Shown piece by piece: positions 1 to 10,362 of a stretch of DNA of 31,000 nt. The position numbers and the translations under genes were made by a program. The stretch is taken from the NCBI GenBank assembly GCA_012295275.1, contig CM022665.1, positions 43,798,652 through 43,829,651 of the forward strand, given 5' to 3'. Numbering within the stretch: the stretch's first letter is position 1; each line of letters begins with the position of its first letter. Origin of the DNA: Chrysomallon squamiferum. Its lineage: Eukaryota > Mollusca > Gastropoda > Neomphalida > Peltospiridae. The notes beneath the pieces were generated by a model. That model saw nothing but the letters and a program-made list of their open reading frames with translations, was not told the DNA's origin and ran no database searches.

Positions 1-530
1 ATTGGCAGGAATGATAATACTAATTCAATAGACGATAAGCAGCAGAAGAAATTGACAGTGATGATAATACTAATAATAATTCAATTATGATAAGATGGAT
101 GTCGAAAATAATGTACGATGATGAGCTGCGGAAGATGTCAATATAGGAGAGTTGGTCATTTGTCATGTGGCACGAATACGTGGACATTGCAGGATAATTT
201 ATTTTTTTTTTTTTTTTTTTTATTTATTTATTTATTTATTTATTTATTTTGTTGTTGTTGTTAAAACATTTTCTGTTAGATTAGGACATCTGTAAAATAA
301 GATTGAATATATGTGAGAATTTCTTTAATGCCGTATGAAAAATTGTGAGAAATCAAATCGTAATAATCGTTAATTTTATTGCAGTTATCATATTAACTGA
401 AATTATTTATTGATGTTTCATTCAGCATGCAAAACCTTTTTTTTTTTTTTTTTTTTGCTTTGTTCTCTTTCATAAAAAAAACTTCTTCTGAGAAATAGTG
501 ATGGTGTCCTCACTGACCTCGTTTTTATTT

Positions 531-569
<39 letters not shown>

Positions 570-879
570 CTTCTTTTCATTTTTCTCACTTTTTGAATTT
601 TATTTTGTTATTGTTGTTGAGGCGGGGTACACACAAAGCGTAAATTGAATGCCAGTTTTTACTCCTTTAAAAGAATGTAAAAATTGTATAATTCATTTTA
701 AATTTCTGTAAAAGAATGTGTCATGTATTTTGTACGTGCACAACGAACAGAGCATACTCAACATCATTTATAAAAAAAACTCAACAACGTGTCATATCCT
801 CACACAACACATGCCGCATTGAAAATGAGAATTGCTTCAGTTATTTATGAACAAAAAAAAAAATAAAAATTCCATATCG
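1..879. other. Intergenic, simple repeats
   Basis: AT-rich spacer with a poly-T/ATTT array (about 199-250), a short GTT run, poly-T near 437 and a GA array (about 534-566). No gene seen. Confidence 0.6.
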
Positions 880-1140
880 TTTTTGAAATGCGGTTCTGAA
901 GGTAAACAAGCGAAACTTGATTTGTCGAGCCTTCATTTTTTCGAGTGATTTACAACGCCCTGACAATATATATTTGTCATTCTTAGACACGACAGTTGGT
1001 CGTTAACGAAAACCGGTACGACGTGCTGACATCTCGAGACGGAAGTGACGTCAGTCTGCGGTGTAATCGGGCGTCGCAATGCGTAAGAAGATGTCTTTAC
1101 CGTATGACGAGGCAACGTAATATAGTATTTTATCACGTAT
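880..1140. promoter_or_regulatory. CpG-richer island with an ETS-CRE composite
   Basis: A sharp rise in CpG and GC over the surrounding AT-rich DNA. It contains CGGAAGTGACGTCA at 1040-1053, an ETS site next to a palindromic CRE (TGACGTCA), an arrangement typical of housekeeping promoters. No convincing coding sequence is attached. It could be the promoter of a neighbour beyond the left edge, an enhancer, or mobile element sequence. Confidence 0.35.
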
Positions 1141-1859
1141 GTTGGTAACCTCAAATCTATTATCAAATCACCAACTGAGTTTAAAAAAAAAAAGAAGAAG
1201 AAAGTAACAGATGGCTGGTGTGAAATGTATGCGATATATCAAGCTAATTACTGACAATATCATCTTCTAATTGGAAGTGTCGGCTGTTGTTTTTATGGCG
1301 TATTTAGTCAAGTGGCATTTGATGGATCTTTTTAAACTAGCCGTTCCCCGAATGCCAAGAAGAAAACAATGATTTAGAGGCAACCTTGGTTAAGCTCTCG
1401 ACATTAAGATGTTAGGTACAGGGGTCAAATGTCGGTACTGGCTTGAACCTTGGGCTGTGTAGGAAGATCTATGGCCACATATTTTAAATCTTCTGACGTT
1501 GTTTTGGGGAAACAGTCGATTTCTTTTGCAAGACAGAAATACTTGAATCTTTAGTGGATATGGAAGCAAATATCAAGTGACTGAACTAATTAGTAATAAT
1601 ATTTGTAGCACTTTTAACATTAATAATACTAGTAGTAAAAGCCATGGTAGTAGTAGTAGAAGAAGTAGCAGTGGCAAAAGTAAAATAGTGACAGTGATGA
1701 TAGAATTTTTTTTGTGGTAGAAATATAGTAACAATGATAGTAGTAGTAGTAGTAAGGCTAGCAGCAGAATAAGAAAAATAAGAACCAGATGAGAAAAAAA
1801 GGAGGAGTAATATGGAATGATTCTTCTGTGTGTATTTATATGTGTGTGTGTGTGTGTGT

Positions 1860-1914
<55 letters not shown>

Positions 1915-2560
1915 ATTTCTTTTTAAATTTTATTTTATTTTATTTTTTTTTAATTATTATTTCTCAGATTGGCAGTATCTTTTGTATTTTTCCAATGTAA
2001 TAAAAGTTAAAATTTTATTTTTTAAGAAATTAGATTTTTAGCATACAGTGACGACTTGCATCTGTTTTGGGTGTTTTTTTCGTAAGATTAAAAGAAATTA
2101 AATAAGAATCTGGGATTCTGAGTTTGTTTTGAAAAAATGTAGCAGCCTGAGAAGCAATTTAAAACTAATTTATTTTTCAGATGCAAGGAATGACATTTTT
2201 CTGCATTCTCTGGCTTTATTTCTTAATATTTTCTGAAAACGAAATCCCTTCCTTATCATGCATTTTAATAATAAAATTTTAAATAATAATAATAATAATA
2301 ATCATAATCATAACAATAATAATAATAATAATTCATTCATTAATAAAAACTAAATGACCATCTACATATCTAAAAATGTTCTGAGCAATAGTGCGCCACA
2401 CGAATTTATTTTTCAGGTGAAAACCTTTTAGAATCGGAGAATTTCTTTTGTGTTTAAGAAATGACATTTTCAGCATAGTGTGCCGCCGCCTGCTTGCCTG
2501 TTTATTTTCTGTTATATTTCTCGAAAAACAAAACACTTCTTAATCACGCAGTTTAGTCTT
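1141..2560. other. Intergenic, simple repeats
   Basis: AGT-type arrays (about 1618-1755), a TG array (1841-1859) running into a GA array (about 1867-1911), and an AAT array (about 2284-2335). The Arg/Glu-alternating frame across the GA run is a repeat artefact. The stretch 1340-1500 is unique but not recognisably coding. Confidence 0.6.
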
Positions 2561-3526
2561 TCGGATTAATATTACGTGAAACTCGAAACCATTCTCTCAC
2601 AATAGGACTCGGAGAGAGTTTTTTTTTGCCTTCGGCCGGTTCTCCGTTATAACGACCCGCAACGAACACACCCGTGTTTGTATTCCGATAACCCGAAGAT
2701 TGGTATCATAACAAAAACATATTCTTCCAGCATGTGGTTTATATTTTCAAGGTAGATAAATACATGAAAGATAATCAAATGAAATGTAACACCGCTTTCC
2801 TTCCCGGCAAGAGAGTGCTTTGCCGTTTGCACCTGCGGAGACTCGAATTAAGATGAGTAGGGTGATTTTTTTTTGATTTTTTTTTTTTTTTTTTTAAAGT
2901 GAAAAACCGAAGATAACGTTTAAATGGTCTTCTAAGAGACAGGAAGTGTGGCATTAAAGCTTGTAGGACATTGGTAAAACAGTTGTAAGCTTCGTTGTAA
3001 AACATGTCAAAAACAAAGAACTCGGAGCTTGCCCTCCTGCAGTGGCCAGATAATTTATTACCGTTATTCGAAAACGCGTTCCCCTTATACTGGGAGGTAA
3101 GATGGTAAACCGTAGCCGTTTCTGGAACTAATGAGGGAGAACGCTGGCCTCAAATGAACGGGAATTATGTGTGAAACAGATTGCCATCGGCTTCGGTGAA
3201 CGTTGCTTGGCAATGAGTTGGAGAAACAGGCCATTTAGAATTCAGTTGATCTTTCTATTAGCTAATGTTCATCTTCACTTTGAAGTAATAACAATGGCGC
3301 CAAGCGCTGCCACAGTAACCATTAATAACAGAATTATGTGTTCTTGTTTATTTCATTGTGTTAATCATGGCTAATATTTGTTGGCTTAATGTCTAATGTA
3401 TTTTATTTGAAGCAGATGATGGTATAAAGATAACTTCTATTAGTGAACGTACTAAAAATAATACATTTACATTTAAAGAAAAGAATGTTTAGAATTTGTA
3501 ACAAAAGTACAACTCTCTCTCTCTCT

Positions 3527-3609
3527 ATTATTATTTAAATGAAAAAGAATAATAATTTTTGAACTTCATTTCTTCATACGGTCAAGAATTCAAAAATGTA
3601 TCGAGATAT
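3527..3609. repeat. 83-base dispersed repeat, copy 1
   Basis: ATTATTATTTAAATGAAAAA followed by AATTCAAAAATGTATCGAG, nearly repeated at 4858-4940 in the same orientation. It is preceded by a CT run. Possibly the tail of a short mobile element. No coding capacity. Confidence 0.8.
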
Positions 3610-4798
3610 ACTATGTATCGGTCTGTCTATCAGTCTGTGTTTATCTATCTCACTCTTCTACTGTCAGTTCGTCTGCGTAATTATATATAAAACAAGTTAG
3701 TTTACTCTTAATGGGTTTTTTTTTTTTAAAAAGCATTATTATTTTATTTTCAATTATTCTGTTTATTTCAAACAAATAAATATGTTTTAAATTCCTACAG
3801 TATGTTTAAAAAACAAACAACAACAAAAACAAAAAAAATCTGCAAAAAACCCCAGTTCCAACCGTTACATGAAAACAGCTCTAACGACCTTAAACACGAG
3901 AATGCCTCGAACAACAAAGCACATCTCTTTTGTTATTGTTTCCTTGTTCCTGGTTCTCAAGTACTTTTCACCTGCTTTATAATCGCTCCATGAAAGACGC
4001 GCGGTGCGTGTACAATACCGCGAAGCACGGCAAACCATTTTTTTTTCTTTCTTTCTTTTTGAGACCACCGCGGAACATACATATGTCAGAAAGATACTCC
4101 TCCGAGCAAACTCCCATGGGTGATGAAAATGTCAGTAAGAGATACAATCTTATGGGTAATTAACAAGGAAGCCACAGGGGATGGTGCCGGAGATGGTGAC
4201 GTCGTTACAGGCTGCGTTTCATGGAGTGAGAAAATCGCTTCGTTCTACACCGAAACCCAATCTTCATTAGTGCTACCTCACTGATTTTTCGCTGGTCCTC
4301 TGTTGTCGTTTGAAGTCAGACCGTGGTTAATTCATTCACCGTTATTTATTTACTTACCCATCAGCCGGTTCAAAGTAGGTGAAAATGATGTTTTAACGGT
4401 TATTGTTATTCGCTTGCGTCACATATACTTTTTATTAGCTTTTTATGAAGATGAATTCGTTAATAATTATACTTGTCTGCGTTATATAAATATTATTTTC
4501 TGATTATTTTTTTTGTTGTTTATAAATAAATATCCAAGTATCTGAAGCATTATCATAATTGAAGGTATTGCTTATTTTTTTTCTTCTTCTTTTTTTTTTT
4601 TTTTCTGAGAGTGGAAGGGAAAAAGGGAAAGAAAGAAAGAAAGAAAAAGTTTGCTTGAAAATAAAATTAAAATTATAAGAAATAGTTAACGATAAAACAG
4701 TAAAAATATTAAGAAAAAGCTTAAATAAATTCTGTATATATTCAAGTGATATGTCGTATCTTTCCTAATAATAAATTTATTTATTTATTTATTTATTA

Positions 4799-4846
<48 letters not shown>

Positions 4847-4857
4847 TTATAATTATA

Positions 4858-4940
4858 ATTATTATTTAAATGAAAAAGAATAATAATTGAGGAATTTCAT
4901 TTCTTCATACAGTAAAGAATTCAAAAATGTATCGAGTTAT
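4858..4940. repeat. 83-base dispersed repeat, copy 2
   Basis: Partner of 3527-3609, 1331 bases away and close to 90% identical by eye. It is preceded by a TTTA/TTA microsatellite, so both copies abut a simple repeat on the left. Confidence 0.8.
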
Positions 4941-5559
4941 AATAACATACAAATAACCTCTTTATTAATTTAATTTTCTTGAAAATGAAAGAAAAACAGT
5001 CGTTCCAACTTTTCTTTCAACAGAAATTTTAATTTATTTCCTTTATTATGTTATTAATTTATTTTTCTTCTTCTTCTTCGTATTATTATTTTCTTCTTAT
5101 ATTATTATATCGTTTCAGTTATTGCACTTCAGTGATTATATTCACAACATACTTTACAACTCGCGATGTTTTCAATAGCTATAAACATTTGGATTTTGGC
5201 ATAGCTATCTCATTAATGTGTTTAGCCAAAAATAATACAGAAAAATACAATAAATAAAGAAATGTAAGAAAAAAAAAAAAAAGAGAAAAAGTCAGTGAAA
5301 TGGAAAAACGTCTAAACCAAAGATATATTTCACTTCCCAAATGAGATTAACAAAATTAGAACTCTCTCTCTCTCTCTCTGAGTTTATTTGTTGTGAAAGT
5401 GAATTATTTCTCTGCCATTATTTATATTTTCTTTTTGCTTCTCAAAATACTTCACAAACCAGCGTAAAGAAAATAAATTGATACTCGAATCATTTGAGTA
5501 CAAAAATGATTTTAACCGATATGGAATTAATCTCGTGTAATTTCAAGTAAAACATCAAA

Positions 5560-6130
5560 ACGCGCAGAAATCACTTTTGGATGAATTTGACACGAACTAA
5601 CATGCACGTACTTTGTTGCGGGTCACTTCGTGTCGAGTGCATACTTCATCACATGACGTTACTTCCGATAACCCAGAGTCATCGTACACAAAGTTTTAAA
5701 AGAAAACTTATTTAAAACTTAACTTGCACTCACAGCTGTTGTTTTAGATGAACTGATAGAATCATTAACAACTCCACTACGCATAATTGATAGCAGACGT
5801 ATGGACGTGGTATTCGTCATAAACACGTCCCGAAATATCGAAAGAAATCACGAGAAAATGGAGTGACGTCTGCTCGCTGTGTCAAAGGTCATGCGCCTCC
5901 TGTAATGTCTAAATCACCCTTAATAGATGTTGTAATTGCTTCTGATATAGTGCTGGCACTGAGCTATTTCAGATAGGCCATCAAGTTTCTTATCTGGGGT
6001 ATCTTGCTGTGGTACGCTCACTGTGTCGACATGGAATAAAATTAATAAAACGTGAACACGAGTTTTGAGATAACCCGTCTTCCTAATGTCGTCATGGCGC
6101 GGACATACGGCGCACTAGACGAGGATATAT
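5560..6130. promoter_or_regulatory. Second CpG-richer island with CRE/ETS-like sites
   Basis: Contains TGACGTTACTTCCG at 5654-5667, the inverted form of the 1040-1053 composite with one difference, and another TGACGTC at about 5862. Many CpGs in an otherwise AT-rich spacer, no open frame of note. About 1 kb past the end of THADA. Function unknown. Confidence 0.3.
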
Positions 6131-7076
6131 TAATTTGGTTTAAAGTGATAATTTTTATTGAAACATTCTGCGAAATTTAAAAAAAAAAAAAAAAAAATAG
6201 AAACATTACTTTTATATATGTCTTTGTGTATGTGTGTGTGTGTGAGAGAGAAATTCTTGTTTTTTTTGTTGTTTTTTTAAATTAATATTTAAATTTGCAA
6301 TATGGAAAATTCTTCTTTATTTATATTTTCAATTTTTATCATTTTCCTAGAAATATATATAATTATTTTAAATATTCTGGGTAACATTCTGTAGTAAATG
6401 AATTTTAAATGTGTTTTTATAGCATAAGACAGCATTTTTAGACAGTTTTCGATGAATAGAAGATTTATTATAAATTTTCTTAAGCTGATCAGTTGTTCTG
6501 AAATTATATAATGGTGTTTTAATTTTTTATTATTATCTCTCCCCACTAATTCACTGTTTTTAATAGAAACAGCACTTACATTTCATACACTGTAAGTGAA
6601 CTTGTCTCAGCTTTTGAATATACTGACAAAATATAACATTTTCAGAAAATCTTGTAATCTGAACTTTCTAAAAAGAAAAAAATTTAAAAATAATAATAAT
6701 AAAAATAAATAATAATAAAATAAAATAACTAAATAAAAATAATAATAATAAAAAATTTGACCATGTAAAGTGGTAGGGCTTTGTTCATTTGTATCAGTAC
6801 TTTCACATTCTACTTCATGAGAAAAGCTGATTGTTAAGACTTTTGCATATTATAACAAAACCCAGTACATCATAAGGTTTTAAAAGATTTAATTTTCTTT
6901 AAATCACAATTATTGCACATTAAAATTATTATTTTAAAAATTCTGATAAAATGAAAACATTAAAATTTCATATATCATTAAAAATGTTTGGTAAAAGTAA
7001 TTATACAATATCTAGAGACTGCATTAAAATTATTATTAATTCACATAAATTATAATTTTTTGTATTATATAATTCA
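6131..7076. other. Intergenic downstream of THADA
   Basis: Very AT-rich, with poly-A (about 6179), a TG/GA run (about 6228-6250) and AAT/AAAT arrays (about 6690-6755). May include part of the THADA 3' untranslated region. The open frame at 6289-6546 is Ile/Lys-rich noise. Confidence 0.5.
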
Positions 7077-7082
7077 TTTATT
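7077..7082 (-). terminator. Candidate polyadenylation signal of THADA
   Basis: AATAAA on the minus strand, about 40 bases past the stop codon. The area is so AT-rich that other AATAAA-like hexamers occur further downstream, so the true 3' end is not fixed by sequence alone. Confidence 0.4.
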
Positions 7083-7119
7083 TACAGTTCTAAAATACTG
7101 CAGTGGTATTTTAATTAAT

Positions 7120-7872
7120 TTATAATAAACCTTCAAGGATTATGTGTAATGGCTGACATTTAGATTTCAAAGCATGCAGAAGCTGAAGGTGCTGCTCTTG
7201 CAAGTTTCCAGTTTTGGACACAGATCTTGTACATCTGATAACTGTGGCTGCTATCATCAGTGTCTTGAGACTAGCTTCATACAGGACAGAGTCTTTGAAT
7301 GGGGACACTGGAGTCACTACATCCATGTTAGTTAGCTTGAGAGAGAAATACTTCAAAAGTCCTGAAAGTAGTGATTCTGTTTCAGGATCTGTAATGACAG
7401 GCCGAGTGTGGTCTTCAACAGTGGAATGACCATTGAAATGTGATTCAGAACTGTCATCTATGGATGATGAGGAATTCTTGTCCATTGATGATCTAGAGTC
7501 AGCATCTACAGCAGAATGAACAATCTTGTCAACTGATAATTCAAAAGAAGCATCAACTGCTGATGAAGAATTCCTGGCATCAGTTGCTGACACAGAATTC
7601 TTGTCCATGTTTGATGCAGATGTTTCCACAGGAGCTGATGTCAGATTGATATCCCCTGCTGCATTAAAACTGTTACCCAGAGCTGAGTCGTAACAGTCCA
7701 CTGAGTCTTGTTTTATTTTGTTAACACTGTCGTATGCAGATTTTGAATCTCCAGCTGATTTACCTGCAGTGTGAATTATCTTCTCAAGCTGTTCTGCAAT
7801 GAGCTGTGCAAACAAAGGGTTCTCTCTGTATGTGTTGATTTCTCCTCTGTCAAACAGTCTCTCTTCTTGGTC
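7120..7872 (-). CDS. THADA: THADA last exon with stop codon
   Basis: 753 bases from acceptor TTTTCTGTAG to TAA at 7120-7122, encoding 250 residues. It starts DQEERLFDRGEINTYRENPL (human EEDYLFEKAEVNFW) and continues with the helix FAQLIAEQLEKIIHT. About 120 Ser/Asp/Ala-rich residues follow (roughly 7761-7396), including a 16-residue repeat, then a helical tail ending ILEGLL. The human C-terminus is short here, so the low-complexity segment is probably a lineage-specific disordered insertion. Confidence 0.93.
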   Translation of the reverse strand, partial: DQEERLFDRGEINTYRENPLFAQLIAEQLEKIIHTAGKSAGDSKSAYDSVNKIKQDSVDCYDSALGNSFNAAGDINLTSAPVETSASNMDKNSVSATDARNSSSAVDASFELSVDKIVHSAVDADSRSSMDKNSSSSIDDSSESHFNGHSTVEDHTRPVITDPETESLLSGLLKYFSLKLTNMDVVTPVSPFKDSVLYEASLKTLMIAATVIRCTRSVSKTGNLQEQHLQLLHALKSKCQPLHIILEGLL

Positions 7873-10327
7873 CTACAGAAAAACACCAGTTGATAAAATG
7901 TTTGCATTGTTATTCTTGTGACAGAGAAAATAACTGACAAGTGCTTAATAAAGATTTGACCAACCACATATATACATAAAAACCTACTATTCACACAGAC
8001 ACATATATCATCAAACAAACAATAATAATAATTAAAAAAAAAAAAAAAAAGTAAATAAATAAAATAAATAAATGAAACAAAATGACTAATTTTGCAAAGG
8101 ACACTGGAAAAGAACAGCATTTAAGATTCATGGGAACATAAAACAATCTTAAATAACATTAAACTTACTAGACATTTTTTTTTTTACACATTAAAACAAC
8201 TTTTACATATGATACAGGCACTATCCTTAATCTGTATAATTAAGGAATCACTAAAACGTTGGCAAGGAATATGGAAGAGAATAGAATTTCAGCTTAAGAG
8301 GAATTAAACAAATCATGGCTTTGGGAATGCAGAAGAGACTGAAGAAACAAATCTTAAGATTTAAAAAAAAAATACTTCTTCTTTTCTTTCCCTTTTAAAA
8401 CACAACCCTAACCTCCCGAATATCTACAATCAGTGGATTAACATGCTGGCAAGGGACGTGAAAGAGAATGGCAATCTTCTCAGACACGATTAAACTATCA
8501 TTTCATCACTTTCTGTTTAACAGAAACAGCTCACTAATAAAATCATCCCAGTGAATCTCAGTGCTTTAAAGATTATGGCTTGTCTTTTGGCTAAAATCCA
8601 CACCTGATATCTTGTAAAGGATAGTTTTCAGGTTCTTTCAGTTCTTGAACCAATGTTTCTAGTTTTTATAAACCATTCTATATAACTGATTTCATTTTAA
8701 ACTGTAACACTTAAAATAACAATACCAGGAGTTGCCTATGATTATTATCTTAACATAGTTGTGGTTTCTAAGCAGCAATTTGTGTTTGTTGTCATATGTA
8801 AATTTATCTGTCTAGATAGATGAATAGATATAGATAATGGCAAAAACAAATTGCTGTGGGGAATTAAAAAACATTCTTCCCACATAGAAAAATATACACA
8901 AACACATACCAGACATATATATAAATGTGTGTTTTTTTTAAATACTTCTGATAGTTATTATTATTTTTTTTTTTTGACTGTCTGACTGCTTTAGTGATTT
9001 CATTAATTTTTATTTTACAAAGCTTAGCTGGAAAATGAAATCAGAGGACTTAGCTTTAGGCTATGCTTGTTATAAAGTATCTTACACAATCCATAAAACT
9101 AGCTATTTTCTGAAGATGCACATATTCACACTCTATTTGTTGATTAAGAACCCATGAAGAATTATATAAAGAAATTAGATTGACATCTAAGCATCTTTTT
9201 TTATCACTAGGCTTAAGGGGGTTAGGAATGAAAATGTTTATAAAAAGGATGCAGTCCAGTCATTTCACTCCATCTCTTGATGTTACATCCAAATACTAAC
9301 CTTACATGCTGAATCACAATCCTGGATCCATTTAATCAGCGTTCTTACACATTCCACCTTATTTCTCTTGCTATGGATAACTACCATCCTAGCCACTAGA
9401 GACTTGAGTGCAAAGGTTGGCTGCACATCTGTGAAATGGTTGTGGTCATCAAGTAATGGAAGAATTGAAGACATGGTGTCTTTAACCTCTAAGTCATCTT
9501 CTTGTAAAAGGTTGATGACAACCTCCCAGACACTGAATGTTAATGAACCTGAAAATATTTGTATTGAAAAAAAAAAAAAATGTAATACAGAATTTTTGGC
9601 TGTTATTTGATAATTAAATTTCATTTCAGCAGCAGGGGGAGGAAAAAACCCGAAAATTTAATTTTTAAAATTTATTTTAAATAATAATAATAATAATAAA
9701 ACCCCTCTTTTTTAATGCCAAAAATTAAACACTTTACTTCATTGGGGTTAATTTTATTTATTATTTTTCAAATGATTAAAATAAAAAATAAAGAAAAACA
9801 CTTTAAAAAAAAAAACACACACACACAAAAAAAAAGCTTAACAAATTAAATTTGTTACCTGTCTGAATCAGTCGCTGGTTGTCAGTAAAACAACAAGTGA
9901 CAGATCATTAAAAAAATCAGCGTACAGAATGAAAACACTTGTCTAATCAGGCATACAGCTGTTTGCGCTCGTTTCTGATACTCAGACAATTTCTACATGA
10001 TAATTAGCGGCCTAGCATTCCCCAGAGAAATATCTTTAATTGAACTGTCAGTATCAAACCTTGCTCTGGACACTGTTTACGGGATAAAGACAAATGTTTC
10101 TCTGCCTGTTCATAGATGTTTATTTTTTAGATTGACTTGTCAAGAGTGAGTAATGGCGGCGCGGACCGTGTAACGTGAAGTACCACAAAGATGGGAAAGA
10201 GAATCTAAACTATTTATTTTTTATTCTCTCTCGCTCTCTCGCTTTCTCTGCCTTTTCTAAAGGAAGAAATTCCATGAAGAAGGGAAAGTGAAAAATGTAA
10301 AATGTATAATTCTTCTTTCCGTTACTA

Positions 10328-10362
<35 letters not shown>

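Larger units (their letters stand above)
2561..5559. other. Intergenic, mixed unique and repeat sequence
   Basis: Unique, somewhat GC-richer patches at about 2570-2720, 3000-3370 and 3960-4330 alternate with poly-T, GAAA (about 4628-4647) and a long TTTA/TTA array (about 4770-4870). The patch near 3295 has a GGCGCCAA (E2F-like) string; the patch near 4150 has TAATTA and TGACGTC. No coding sequence supported. Confidence 0.5.

Noticed and set aside
933-1166. 77-residue minus-strand open frame in the CpG-rich patch
   Set aside because: No recognisable family and no clear splice or start context. Absence of stops is expected in a GC-richer patch.
1817-2041. 74-residue frame with an Arg-Glu run
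   Set aside because: Produced by the TG and GA microsatellites.
6289-6546. 85-residue frame past the THADA stop
   Set aside because: Ile/Lys-rich translation of AT-rich DNA, no family signal.
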